Assembly (NCBI GenBank): GCA_029851415.1
Contig: CM056742.1
Location: forward strand, 112,594,246 to 112,658,245
From: Eretmocerus hayati
Taxonomy: Eukaryota; Arthropoda; Insecta; Hymenoptera; Aphelinidae
DNA: 64,000 nt
Direction: 5' to 3'
Shown here: positions 33,111 through 45,475 of the stretch, in pieces
Position numbering within the stretch: the stretch's first letter is position 1
Layout of the letters: each line of letters opens with the position of its first letter
Made by a program: the position numbers and the translations under genes
Notes under the pieces: model-generated
Told to the model about the DNA's origin: nothing
What the model saw: the letters and a program-made list of their open reading frames with translations, nothing else
Databases searched by the model: none

Positions 33111-34717
33111 CCCGATTCCCGAATATACGATTGTAATGATCTCGAGTGGAGTTTAAGTTCTTACAATTGTCTACTCTCTCGATCCTTCGACTAACTAGCA
33201 AGCTACGATCCCAGAAAAATCACAAAAGTGAGCTTGAATAATTGGTTTCCCAAACACGAAAACTGGACGAATTTTCGTGTATATGTACCTAGTTATTTGA
33301 CGATTTTTAAACAATTCTTACCTTTGCTCACGAATGTAACAGAAAAAGTTTGGCAAATCAATACTCTTGAAACATTTTGTGTGAGTGCGAAAGATCTATT
33401 TCCAATGATCATTTCTGTAATAGAGAGTCAAGATGGTTTGTTTCTTCTCAACCCTCTCGGATCTCAGTTGAAACAAGAATAAAGCAATTACATTGGGATA
33501 TGCCTTCCCGATTGGAAATGAGTATTTAAAAAAATATGCTTCTGTAGAGTACCAGAATGGGCTTCAATAGTTCTCAAAAATTGAAAAATCAAAAGATTAT
33601 TGATAAACTTGCTGAACGCAAGGCAACTTTTCATCAAGGTGAAGATTTGTCATAAGTATATTATAAATAATGAGACTAGATTCAATGAAATTTTCTATTA
33701 AACTTTATTATCCAACACTTGACAAATCTGTATTTAAAGGTATGAAAGTATCAACAGACAATAAATACATTATCTCTTGCCATCTAAGCATTTGAAATTA
33801 AACACAAAATTAACTCGACAGGAACTCAATAGTTATAATTAGCACTCAAGGTGGCACAACTCCGAATGATGGATTACCATGAAATTACAAAGCACAGTTG
33901 TTAAATTTCATACTGATGTAATGGTATAATGAGTCATTCAATAATGAGTCAATTTCATACTAATGTAATGGTATCAAGATCCACTATACAAATTAAATCA
34001 CCAAATCATACTTGAAACTGGAGGGTTCGCTGCAACTTTTTTGAGCTGCGTAAGAATCAAATATAGTTCATAGAACAGTAGATAGTTCTACATATGCCTG
34101 TTTTTGGAACATTTCTTCAATTTTTTTTTATACAGCATGGAGTTGACCATTTCCCTCGAAGGACTTTTTTTTTAGATATGTCCATAGTATACTTACAACT
34201 AAAATTGTCTTGGATCAACATAAATTAATCACTAGAGTGGTAAATAACAAAAAGTTTTCTTCAGAATGTCAATAAGCTCAAACTCATCACTATGAGTCTT
34301 GTCGAACTTAGGATCTATTCGACTGCAAAAACAATAATCAATCTCCTAAAAATTCACCTTACATCTTAGTATTCGTCACAAAACTAATGAAAAAGAATCA
34401 ATCTTATTGATACTTGAAGATTGAATCCTACCAAGATACTTGATTTGCTTTTAAATTCAAAAAGAAAGAAATTTCTTGGCAGAAACTATCTGTAGACTAA
34501 GTCATAATTTCTTTTCGTAAACATAAAAAGAAGATAGAACTTGATCTTATTTATCAGTCAATTGAATACTTTGACCAGAAACAATTTGATTCCATTTCTT
34601 GACCTAACCAAAGAGGTGTCATGAATTAAATGCCTCAAAATTTCCAATCAAGTTTTGAACTAAAAAATGGATTCTGATGATTTTGATGCATGTAACCATG
34701 GATTCATAAATTGAGTA
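33111..34717. other. AT-rich spacer downstream of the Crypton gene
   Basis: No other gene supported. The phrase TACTAATGTAATGGTAT, with variant ACTGATGTAATGGTAT, is duplicated at 33913-33975. An 84-codon frame at 33228-33482 is unrecognised. Part of this stretch may be the 3' untranslated region of the minus-strand Crypton gene. Confidence 0.4.
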
Positions 34718-36072
34718 CTACAGATGGAGATGCAAATTTACACATCGGTTAGATACTGAAGTTGTATTCTCAGTAGAAGAAGAGTTTAATGTTACTCCCC
34801 CCATCAAATTCGCAGCAAACGAATCATTTGACTCTTCATTCAGCAATGCTCCCATAATCATATTATTAGTCTTACGTTTCTTTACTTCGGAGTGCTGCAA
34901 ATAACCACCAGCAGATGAATCAGATTTCCATCCTCCGTGTCTCTTCAAATCTTGCATGGATCCACCAGCTTCAACAAGAAATGTTGCTGATGAATGTCTA
35001 AAGGAATGGCCCGTATACCTTTCAGGTTGAGGTAGCCCCAACCAAGTAGCAATTTTCTTTGGTATACTGCCCATCTTGTTAATTCCCACTGGTTGACGAG
35101 TGCATTTCCCATCATGGTAATTCAAAAAGAAGCGATCCTTTGGTGCATTATCAGGCCTCAAGGCAGCATATCGCCAAACAATTTCTCTGAATGGGTTGTT
35201 TATGGTGAAGACTCGCTTGGTATGGGTCTTCGTCTCGGTAATTTGGACAACTAAATGAGTCCCAGCATCCTTAATATCACCAGGAGCCATATCCGTCATC
35301 TCGTGGCGCCTGCATGCCCCAGAAGTTGCCACCACAGCAACAGCCTACGAACAGAAACAACATGTTGAAAAGTCTGCGTATAGTTCGAAACAATAATCAT
35401 GTTGAAGAGGGCCAGCGTAACATCACAAAATTGATCACAGGGTTGACCGATGATTCCAAATTTGATTGACATTCACTCCAAGTATTCATTCAAACTTTTT
35501 AAACCAGAAATCAATAACGATTGCATATAGCCCCAAAAAGGTACTAAAAGGTTATGGTCACATAATTGGGAATGTTATACCAAAAAGTCATGGAGTAGAA
35601 TTAACCTTTTCGAACAAAAATTCTCGATCATCAGCTTTGTTGATGAAATGCCCCATCTCTTTGGTTGGTTCAAAGCCGACTTTTTGCGCCTTTAAGAATT
35701 TGTCCAATTTGACGTAGTTGCCAATATTCATCTCCTCTCTTCTCTGTATCATGGTCTTTGATATAGATTGCTTATTGTACATAGTAGATGCTGCATACTC
35801 TTCCGCGAGTTCGTTGAAATATGCTAATAACACAATTTAATTCGTCACTCTTGTTTTCTTGCTTTTTTCCAATTCACAAAATCCTCGTAAACTTTTTCAT
35901 AATATCCTTTTGACCTTGATGGAAGTGTGTTTTCTTGAGCTTCCTCTGCAGCGTCTAAGATTTCTCGAGGGATCTCGTCACCACGATCAGGAACACAATT
36001 ATCTTCGTCACTTTCATTAGAACTATCTTCATGGATTATGATTCTTTTTCTCAACTTGTTTATTTTCGACAT
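34718..36072 (-). CDS. Crypton-type tyrosine recombinase, nearly intact, with one frameshift
   Basis: Three coding blocks read on the minus strand. Block 1 (36072-35845, 75 codons) has an acidic N-terminus and then a DFVNWKK region. Block 2 (about 35833-35606) carries the LLAYFNELAEEYAAS SAM-like region. Block 3 (35344-34718) is the catalytic domain. Within the 205 codons from 35335 the tyrosine-recombinase signature is complete: R9/R10 in GACRRHEM, H110 and R113 in HSFRHSSAT, W136 in HGGWKS and nucleophile Y145 in GGYLQHS. Blocks 2 and 3 are joined by a good 261-bp intron (35605-35345; GTTAAT donor, TTCTGTTCGTAG acceptor) that restores a continuous FLFEK/AVAVVATSGA reading. Blocks 1 and 2 are only about 12 bases apart in different frames, with a TGA at 35845-35847. 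An intron there would be too short, so a 1-2 base indel is likely. Cryptons integrate by DNA strand exchange. Whether this is a mobile copy or a captured host gene cannot be told here; no terminal repeats were seen. Confidence 0.87.
35345..35605 (-). other. Intron of the Crypton gene
   Basis: On the minus strand it starts GTTAATTC after GAAAAG and ends TTGTTTCTGTTCGTAG before GCTGTTGC. It is 261 bp and contains stops in the exon frame, so it must be removed for block 2 and block 3 to form one protein. Confidence 0.8.
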
Positions 36073-36949
36073 GACTGAAAATTATCATCTATCTGAACTG
36101 AGTAGAGAACACCGAGATGATGGTGAAATCAACTAGGGCGGCAGATTCTAACTTGACCGTGAACAGAAGTTGGACTCGTTCGAAGCACGATTCGGAGCAG
36201 TTCGAAGCAAACAAGACGCGGTCCAGTAAGGAATGGACTCGTCCGCAACGTTAACGCAAGCGCCCCGTAACGGCCATCGTCATATTCAAAGGACTCTCAA
36301 TTTTGGAACATTTTCAAACGTTCCCTCTGAAAGCCTGTTGATAGCCATATTATAAAGAGGGAGGGCAATGTTCCCCCTCCCCTTTCCCCACCTCGGATCA
36401 TTTGGATGTCAGTTTACAAGATAATACAAGAAAGAAAAAGAGGAGGGAGACAAACGGTCTCTCCGCAATTCTATACTTTTGCTGAGTTTCCATATAGGTA
36501 CTTAACGAGACCGAGCGTGGTCTCACACGTCTCAGCGGCAGGAACTCTCAACGCTGAAGACGTAGATGGTATACATATATATTTTTTGTTATATAAATTT
36601 ACCCTTTGCATTTACATAGAACGTCGAGGTTTCTGACGATGAGTCGACGCTCAGTCTCGTAATGAGACCGCTGAGTGTATATATATGTAAATAACAGGTT
36701 CTCACTTTAGTAAAGGTTGATGAGTTTTAATTAGGAATTATCGAATCTGTCATAATATTGACCGTATTTTTGGCGAGTTACAACTTTGCTCACAGCAATA
36801 GCATAAAATATCGTAAGCAACAAGGGGCAAACGTTTGCGCACTCGTCCCCGCACTCGTGCGCAAACGGCTCATTTGTACACTCTTGCGGTGACTCGTGCG
36901 CAAATTTTCGTTTGATCCCTAGTTGCTTAATATACTATTTTGTAATCGA
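36073..36949. other. Region upstream of the Crypton gene with a second GTGCGCAAA cluster
   Basis: The promoter of the minus-strand Crypton would lie here. I see no clear TATA element for it. At 36820-36910 there are four copies of GTGCGCAAA-like motifs or their complements, the family seen at 32207-32396. The 76-codon frame at 36406-36636 is unrecognised. Confidence 0.5.
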
Positions 36950-39917
36950 AGACGAACAGAAGAGCATAACAAGAATAACAAGAAATGGTGATACTACAGT
37001 CAATGATACTTTTCATCAGAATACCCATTCTTAGATAGGCAAGCACTAATTTCCCCGCGTGAATCCACCAGTGCACTCATACACAAAGCAGATTCAAGGT
37101 TCATTTTTCTGGCTCAAGCGATATTCTAGTGGAAATTTGAAGACGAGTAAAAAAAGATTGATATTTTTTCACATTAAATGACAAATGAGATTATGGCGGT
37201 GCCTAGATGCTGAAACCGTAGGAACACCGTGAATCAGTGAGATAAGAATCCATCATATTTGTCATCTCAATTCACATATTTCGATTGCGATCAGATATTT
37301 TATCTGCGCGAATTTGTTAATATACTTACAATTGATACAGATTCGAGTGTTACTTAACTGTTTTGGAGGATATTCTTGAGAGAATTGGAACAGAAATTCG
37401 AGGGAATGATACTTTTTTCCAATCAATGACGAACGAAAGGGTGATAATGTCGAGGTACTAAGAGTGTAAGAATAACAAATCATAGTGATTTCACAGTCGA
37501 TCATCTTTGTCATCAAAATTGTCATCTTTACATAGGCATAAGCTATTTTTCCCGCGTAGATCCATCAGTGCATTTATGGACGAAGCAAATTCAAGAGTCA
37601 TTTCCTTGGCTTGAACGATATTCTCGTGGGAATCTGATGATGACTGCGAAAAAATTTACACTTCTTCGCATAGATAGGGAATGAGATCATGGCGATGCCT
37701 TAATAGCGGAACCGTAGAAGCACCGTGAGTCAGTAAGACAATGGTAGTCAGTGGACCCATCGTATCTGTTATCAAAACTCTCACACTCTGATTGCCATCA
37801 GCTATTCTTTCTGCATGGACATGTCAGTAATATCTCACTCAATACAGGTTCTGATGACACTCCACTGTTTTGAATGATATTCTTGCGAAAATTTGAGCAC
37901 GAATTGGAAGAGGAATGAGGCTTCCTCGAATTTGATGACAAACAAGAATATGTCAATGTTCAGATACTGAGCGCGTTGAAATTACGAGAATCACTAAGGC
38001 TACAGTTGATCATCGTTGTCATCAGAATTCTCATCTTGAGAAAGACAGGTTCAATTTTCCGGCGTGAATCCAGCAGTGCACGCATAGACAAAGCAGATTC
38101 AAGAGTCAATCATCTGGCCTGAGCGATATTCTCGTGGATTTCTGAAGACAAGTGAGAGAAAATTGATACTTCTTTACATAGATGGGGAATTAGATTATGC
38201 CGATGGCTGAATAGCGAAACCCTAGAAACACTGTGATTCAATGAGTCGAGGATCCATCATATTTGTTATCACAATCTACATACTTGGATTGCGATCAACT
38301 ATTCGATATGCGGAAAATCTTTCAATAAACTCACAATCAATAAAGATTCGGGTGTTACTTCACTGTTTTGAGTGATATCCTTGAAGGAATTTCAACCAAA
38401 ATTCGGGGGAATGATACTTTTTTGCAATCAATGACGAGCAGAAGAGTGATAATGTCTAGGCACTGAGGGCATTGATTTAACAAGAATCTCTGATGCTACA
38501 GCTAGTTCCTTCGGCATCAAAGCTCTCATTCTCAGATAGGGATATGTGATTTTCCCGCGTAAATCCATCAGGAGACTCCTACACGGAGCAGATCTAAGAG
38601 TCGGGATTCTGGCTCAAGCAATATTCTCGTAGTAATTTGAAGACGACTGACTAGGATTTGTTACTCTCTGTCATTTCATGGCAAATCATTCCATTGATCC
38701 TAGGACGAAAGGATTGATATTCGTTTGACACCAACTGCGATAAAGTAGCACCATCTCTTGAATTTGTATTGAAATTCTTCCAAAAATATCACTCAAAACA
38801 GTACAGTGACACTAGAACGTGTATGACGTGGAATTTTACTGACAGATTCAAGCAGGAAAATAGGTGGTGGCGATCAGAACGTGCGAAAATAATGGATCCA
38901 AGCCACATTGACTTTCGTTGTTTCTACGGTTTTGCTATTTGGGCATCGCCATAATCATATTTCCCATCTATGTGAAAAAGTATCAATTTTCTCTCACTTG
39001 TCTTCGGATTTCCACGAAAATATCGCTTAGGCCAGAGAAATGACTCTTGAATCTGATCTGTCCATGCGTGTACCGCTGGATTTACGCGAGGAAAGTTGAA
39101 CTCGTCTATCTCAAGATGAGAATGTTGATGACAATGACGATCGACTGTAGCCTTAGCGGTTCTCGTAATTTCAAAGCGCTCAGTACCTGAACATTCACAT
39201 ATTCTTGTTTGTCATCAATTGCGAGGAAGCTTCATTCCTTTTATAGTTCGTGTTCAAATTCTCGCAAGAATATCATTCAAAACAGTAGAGTGACATTAGA
39301 ATCTGTATTGAGTGAGAGTTTACTGGCAGATTCATGCAGAAAGAATAGCTGATGGCAATCAGAGTGTGAGAATTTTGATACCAGATACGATGAATCCACG
39401 TCTTGCTGACTCACGGTGTTTCTACGGCTCCGCTATTTAGGCATCACCATAATCTCGTTCCCCATAATTGTGAAGGAATATTAATCTTTCCTCAGTCTTC
39501 TTCAGATTTCCACGAGAATATCACTCAAGTCAGAAAAATAGCTTGAATCTGGTTCCTACATGAGTGCACTGATGGATTCACGCAGGGAAAATAGCATATT
39601 TCTATCAAAAGATGCCAATTTCGGTGACAAATATGATCGACTGTATGTTTACTAAGTTCCGTTATTGTTATGCTCTTAGTACCAGACAATGTCCCTCTTT
39701 TGTCATCGATTGCGAGGAAGTATCATTCCCCCGAATTTTTGTTCAAATTCTCTCTAGTATATCACCCAAAACAGTGAAGTTACATTCGAATCTGGATTGA
39801 TTGTGAGTGTATTGACAAATTCGCGCAGATGGAATAACTAATCGCAATCAAATCATGTGAATTGTGATAACAGATACGATGGATCATTGTCTCACTAACT
39901 CACGGTGTTTCTACGGT
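36950..39917. repeat. Array of ~500-bp repeat units that reverses orientation
   Basis: Plus-oriented units are marked by ACCGTAGRARCACCGTGARTCAGTRAG-type blocks at 37217, 37706 and 38217 (spacings 489 and 511) and by CGTGAATCCAKCAGTGCA-type blocks at about 37055, 37553, 38061 and 38557. From about 38720 the family runs inverted, with the complementary block (CGGTGTTTCTACGG) at about 38915, 39410 and 39902. Units differ by 10-25% by eye. All open frames within it are repeat by-products. Confidence 0.88.
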
Positions 39918-40526
39918 CTCGCTGTGCCGGGTACCTGAAGCTAGCGAACACTAACTCACAAATCGGGCCCAAACCAATTTCACTTTTTATTACTATTTTA
40001 TTACTAATTTATTACCAAAGAAAAAAATTTATTACCGGTCATGGGCCCGGAATACGAGAGTTTTCGCTAGCGGAAGCATACGCTAGCGAACACGTTGCCG
40101 GGGAAAGATCGTACGGGAATGTGCAATAGCTCATTTTTTATTACTTTTTCATTACTCTCAGAATATGTTCTCAAAATATGCGTGTGATATGATTCAGCTG
40201 AAATATGGTCGTTTTCGCTACCGTAAGCTTACGCTAGCGAACACCATATACAGGCGTAGCTTCGAGGACACTCAGAACTACACAGGATTTTATTACTTTT
40301 TCATTACTCTCGAAAGTTATAGTCAAAATAGTCCCGAGACCAAGAGGAAACCGATATTTGGGCCTGAGACTGGACGAAAGCTGGAGCGGGGCGAGATGAG
40401 AAATATATGATAGACTGAGCTACCTCTGTACAATAAGGTGCGAATGAAAAAGTTCCATCGCATACGGGAACCTGTCTGACGATGAGCAGAGTACACTGAG
40501 TCTTCAGAGATAATAGGGAATCGATA
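39918..40526. repeat. Diverged border units of the satellite array
   Basis: The phrase CGCTAGCGAACAC recurs (39941, 40080, 40233), as do TTTTATTACTTTTTCATTACTCTC and TTTATTACCGGTCATGGGCCCGG. These resemble the unit core TTTATTACCAGTCAGCA...GGCCCGAAAC of the adjacent 174-bp array. Similarity rises toward 40527. Confidence 0.65.
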
Positions 40527-41844
40527 ACGAATCAGCAAACTCGATCATAGGGCCCAAAACAGGGGAGACCCTGCTTAAAATTATTATAGTCGCAGTCGAG
40601 GAGTCACGGGGGGATGCAGAGAGTCCCAATGGACCCGAAACTCTACAGAACCCTAGATCAAGTAGTCACAGACTATCTCTGATGCCCAGAGAATTTATTA
40701 CCAGTCAGCAGCCTCGGCTATGAGGCCCGAAACAGGGAAAAATCGAGCTTGGAGCAGTTATCTGCTCAGTTATGACGCCACTGTGGGTTGTAGGATATTC
40801 CAATGGACCCAAAACTCAACAGAACCTTAGATTGAGTGGTTATGTACCATTAATGATGCACAGAGAATTTATTACCAGTCAGCACCCCCGGCTATGAGGC
40901 CCAAAAAAGGGCGAGAGCGAGCTTCGAGCAGTTATGACGCCACTGTGGGTTGTAGCATGTTCCAATGGACCCGAATCTCTACAGAACCTTAGATTAAGTG
41001 GTTATGTACCATTGATGATGCCCAGAGAATTAATTACCAGTCAGCACCCTCGGCTATGGGGCCCAAAAGAGGGCAAAATCGAGCTTTGGGCAGTTATCTG
41101 CGCAGTGATAACGCCACTGTGGGTTGTAAGATGATCCAATGGACCCGAAACTCTCCAGAACCCAAGATCAAGTAGCCACGTACTAGCTCTGATGCCCAGA
41201 GAATTCATTACCAGTCAGCACCCTCGGCTATGAGGCCCGAAACAGGGAAAAATCGAGCTTTGAGCACTCATCTGCCCAGTTATGACGCCACTGTGGGTTG
41301 AAGGATGTTCCAATGGACCAGAAACTTCACAGAATCTTAGATCGAGTGGTGATGTACCATTGATGATGCCCAGAGGATTTATTAGAAGTCAGCACCCTCG
41401 GTTATGGGGCCCAAAACAGGGCGAAATCGAGCTTTGAGCAGTTATCCGCCCAGTTATGACGCCACTGTGAGTTGTAGGATGTTCCAATGGATCCAAAACT
41501 CTACCAAACCTTAGATCAAGTAGTCGAGTACTATCTCTGATGCCCAGAGAATTTATTACCAGTCAGCACCCTCGGCTATGAGGCCCGAAACAGGGAAAAA
41601 TCGAGCTTTGAGCAGTTACCTGCCCAGTTATGACGCCACTGTGGGTTGAAGGATGTTCCAATGGACCCGAAACTTCACAGAACCTTAGACTAACTGGTTA
41701 TGTACCATTGATGATGCCCAGAGAATTAATTACCAGTCAGCACCCTCGGCTATGGGGCCCAAAAGAGGGCAAAATCGAGCTTTGGGCAGTTATCTGCGCA
41801 GTGATGACGCCACTGTGGGTTGTAAGATGATCCAATGGACCCCA
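40527..41844 (+). repeat. 174-bp satellite array, about 7.5 units, with two alternating unit types
   Basis: The core CCAGTCAGCA begins at 40701, 40875, 41037, 41211, 41385 (as GAAGTCAGCA), 41559 and 41733. Spacings are 174, 162, 174, 174, 174 and 174. A diverged earlier unit begins at 40527. One unit type has GTACCATTGATGATGCCC and the other has ACTATCTCTGATGCCC or a close variant just before the core. The order from 40701 is B, A, A, B, A, B, A. Open frames at 40934-41134 and 41630-41830 are equivalent positions in two units, not genes. Confidence 0.92.
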
Positions 41845-42811
41845 ATTGACTTTCCAAGCTCAATCCAGAGTGGTACATTTCATATCGTGAGCTAGAAGGA
41901 TAACTCACAGCCACAAAGTGCTTCATATAGAGTATCAGAACGCGGTGAGTTTGAAAATCCATCATAGAATTTTGGAAGATTTCCCAGCCTAAAAGAACTG
42001 CAAGAACGATGTCATTTGAAACTAGTCTCAATATGTAGCTCTCCGTAGAAGTTGGCGAACCCTCCAGAAATGTTGGGACCTCGTCATGACGAAATATTAT
42101 ACTCAATATCGGTGAAGCATTTCCAGGAGATTCTCCCCATAGCAGTGAGACCTCACGGGGGGCTCTCGTGACTTTTCCGGGACTTCTCCACGATATGTTG
42201 CACTTACATCTTTCAGAGAGCTTTCGATGGTCTTTCGAGGGTATTTCGGTGAGTTGTTTGGGGGAATTTTCCGGGAGCTTTCGTGAGTCTTTCGGTAGTG
42301 TTTAGGCGCAGTGTCGCTCTGAAAAATTGAGTGTAAGATTCTTTGAGGTGTTTGCGGGAGCTTCCGGGGGACTTTCTTTGAGATGTGGCCACGGAGCATT
42401 TTGAGGTGTCTCCTGCAATATCCCTGCAAGACTCCCGGGAGATTGGAGTGAGATGTTTCCCTGAATCGTTCTTTGGGATGTTTCCATGCTGTGTGGGACT
42501 AGTTCGTTTGTAAACTAAAAAGATCATTTTTACGGTCTGCTTGTAGCGAATCAGGATGCATAAAAAAAAAAAAAAAAAACTTGAATCTCATCTGAAATTA
42601 ATGTCGACGATCAGTATCACGAGATCGTGTTGAATTTTCAATAGACCTCTTCACGTTTCAATGAAGTCGTTCTGAATATCTTACTACATGAGTCTTCTAG
42701 CTATGCATATTACCGCTAAATTCAAGTTGTTACATACTGCTAATTCTGAGGACAGACGAAAGAACCAAAAATTTCAATACTGTATTGCAATTTTCCGTCG
42801 ATTTACAACTA
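41845..42811. other. Spacer with a quasi-repetitive tract and poly-A
   Basis: From about 42130 to 42490 the sequence repeats loosely every 30-40 bases around phrases such as GGGAGCTTTCGTGAGT, GGGAGCTTCCGGGGGACT and GGGATGTTTCC. It yields overlapping basic minus-strand frames (42103-42429 and 42213-42527) with no recognisable domain. A run of about 19 A lies at 42562-42580. Confidence 0.5.
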
Positions 42812-43827
42812 CCGTCAACCGGGGTTACTTTGAACAGGCAGGATAACTTTGAACACTCGAGGTACGAGTTTTTAATTCTCGAAATCAACAAAATAGGGAT
42901 GCGTGAGGGTTCTAATAGTATATTATTTGATGATGGCATACGTGTTGTACACCGTTGTAAGAGCCCATATCGATTCAGCCCCTATAAGCTGTAAGTGAGT
43001 TTCCAACAAACTTTTCGGAAGGCATCAAAAACTGGTCTTATTTGATCATTTCTAGGACGAATCCACGTCGGCGCTGGATTTCATTTTGATTATCATCGAT
43101 ACATTGAAGAATCCCTCGTTGAAACCTCTCCCCCCCCCCCCCCCCCCCACAGGGGTAACTTTGAACACTTAAATGGAGAAATACGTGCTTTTTCGACAAA
43201 TGGGTAACTTTGAACACTTCAAAAACCGTTGTCACTCAGAACAGGGCTAACTCTAGATCATGCAAATCAAATTTTGTATTTCATGGATAGTTCCCGGTTG
43301 AGATCATTTGATTCTCAAAATGCTCTGCTTGACTGTCTCGATCATTATATATGAAGGACTGAACATTTTATGATTGCATTAAATCTTTGTATAGGCGAAT
43401 TTTTCAAACCGAATGCAGATTGTAATCACAATTCGGATGATTCTTTTGAACTACTCATTCATTATTAAAGCCTTCGTCTCAACTTCAGGTAACTCAAATC
43501 GAGTTTGTAATACTTTTCTGGATGCGAATGTATTACATAGAGACAAACATAGAGCATTACGATATCCACCATGGACGGTCTTACGTTAAATTGATCTGAT
43601 GTTCAAAGTTGCCTCAACCAAAAGGTCTAAATTTGAACACTTCTCAAATACTCATAACTTCTGTCAACAACATCTAAGTGGACTCTTTTGTGGTGCAATC
43701 GAAGGCTGAAACAATAAGCTTTCAATTGAACCTAGGTACAATGCCCTCATAACGTAGGACGTACGAGCTACAGAGAAATTACGACCCAAAAATTTCAAAA
43801 AGTGTTCAAAGTAGCCCCGATCGACCA
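42812..43827. mobile_element. 1-kb TIR element with ACTTTGAACAC repeats, TA-flanked
   Basis: The ends are CCGTCAACCGGGGTTACTTT on the left and the complement of TGGTCGATCGGGGCTACTTT on the right, with TA on both sides (42810-42811 and 43828-43829). GGTAACTTTGAACACTT occurs twice internally, together with inverted variants. A poly-C run lies at 43130-43148. No transposase. TA target and terminal sequence suit a non-autonomous Tc1/mariner-pogo element. Confidence 0.75.
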
Positions 43828-43829
43828 TA

Positions 43830-45337
43830 GTCATTGATTCATGTAGCGTCAGGGGATCTTTCCGAGACCATGAAATTAGGTCCAAAGTGAACGAGTGAAT
43901 GGTGAAACCAATTAGATTATTGAGAATTTGAGTATATTTCTGGAAAATTCGTGGGTTTCATTGCAAGGTGTTGCTAACAAGTCTTGCTCAAAAACGAGCC
44001 TTGACCAAAGCGTGGTAAGGGAGAATTTTCTTTTTTTTTTTGGAAGAATTGATTCTGAAATTTTTCATAGGAATTTGTTGATCAAAATTCCCACTAGCCA
44101 TTTTCGACTCTCACAACATCATTAACCGTATTGAGTAGGTCAACACATGAATCACCTAACTCCATGTACGAGAACGCAAAATATCATGGAAACCGGAGCG
44201 TTGCAAGTATGCAAGTACACTTAAAAGACGTACTTGAACATCTGTTTCAGTAGCGTACTTGATAAGGTCCCAGTCTACAAACTAGAAGGTCCCGGTTCAA
44301 TATGTGTGTATGTATGTGTGTATGTACGTATATGTATGTATATGTATGTATGTATGTATATATGTATGTATGTATGTATATGTATATATATATAGTCCAT
44401 GTTGAGTGATACCAGATACTATACAATATTATCCTACGCAGTCCCAATGATTCAAAATAATACTGGATTAATGCAGTAACATGAAAATCAAAGGTTTGAT
44501 TGAAGGAAAATAGGTACAACTCAAAATCACGTTCTCAATAAGTAGATCTTGGTAGCCGATAAATTGTCATACAACCGGAGTGTTAACACGGAACTACTCA
44601 AATGACACACTACACCAACGAGACTGAATCATGAACAAATCAGGTGTAAATGCCTCGATAAAATTAGAAGCGTCTGATTGACTCGGAAGACCCTCGTAAA
44701 TGATAATTACGGGTTTTCGGCGCGATCGGGTGCACCGAATACCCGAATAACAATGACGGTTCTTGGCGCAGATGGATACGCCGAGTACCCGGATGGAAAA
44801 AGAAAAGAAAAGAACCAAAATACATTGGTAGGTAATAGTCAAACACCGATAACGGTCTGCAACCATGGAATGGGAATCGAGGTGATAAGTCTGGCAGCGC
44901 ACCGCACAGCCATGGATTAGCATTACGTCGTTAAAATGCTAATCATACCTATATGCGCACTTGTAAGTGTACGAACGTATATAAAGTATCTGATCGAAAG
45001 CAATTACGCAGTTTGGGCTCTCTATTCGATTCCGGCATGTGGTTCCTTTGACTATCATTAAGTATAGTAATTTGCTGATTTGATATAAATTTGAATGAAT
45101 ATCGTCAGCAAGCTTGCACTTGTCGACCAACGGTAATCAAGCACTCATAAAACCCGAATGCGTGAGGAAATGATATGTATGGCTCGGTGATTGTTAGGTT
45201 AGGCATGAAGGTGAGGAATAAAAATTCGTGTGCGTTGAGAAACGCGTAAGAAACGGAGTTCCTAAACTGTTTTTGGTTGATACATGGATATCGATATGAT
45301 CTGGAAATTCGGATGAGCTATAATTGACATTCAAGTT
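43830..45337. other. Unassigned spacer with a TATG/TGTA microsatellite
   Basis: 44301-44395 is a (TATG)n/(TG)n microsatellite. No gene recognised elsewhere; open frames of at most 109 codons at 44594-44923 on both strands have no domain. Confidence 0.45.
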
Positions 45338-45475
45338 TTTCAAAGATCAAATTTATATTTATATAAATTTATATAATATATCTTTATATAATAATTATAT
45401 AAATAATAATTAAATATATATTATAATTTATATAATATATATTTATATTTATATAAATTTATATAATATACCATG
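45338..45475. repeat. A+T-only tract with repeated TTTATATAAATTTATATAATATA
   Basis: About 135 bases are almost pure A/T. The phrase ATTTATATAAATTTATATAA is present at both ends. It is low-complexity DNA. Confidence 0.9.

Noticed and set aside
32207..36910. CRISPR-like array from the spaced GTGCGCAAA motifs
   Set aside because: Motifs are very short, irregularly spaced and in both orientations, and the DNA is eukaryotic.
40934..41830. Two near-identical 66-codon proteins
   Set aside because: They are the same phase of two 174-bp satellite units, so similarity reflects the repeat and not a gene pair.
42103..42527. Basic Ser/Arg-rich minus-strand proteins
   Set aside because: Overlapping frames produced by a loose 30-40-bp quasi-repeat. 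No conserved domain or start context.
45338..45475. Replication origin from the A/T-only tract
   Set aside because: Base composition alone does not identify an origin in an animal genome. Treated as low-complexity DNA.
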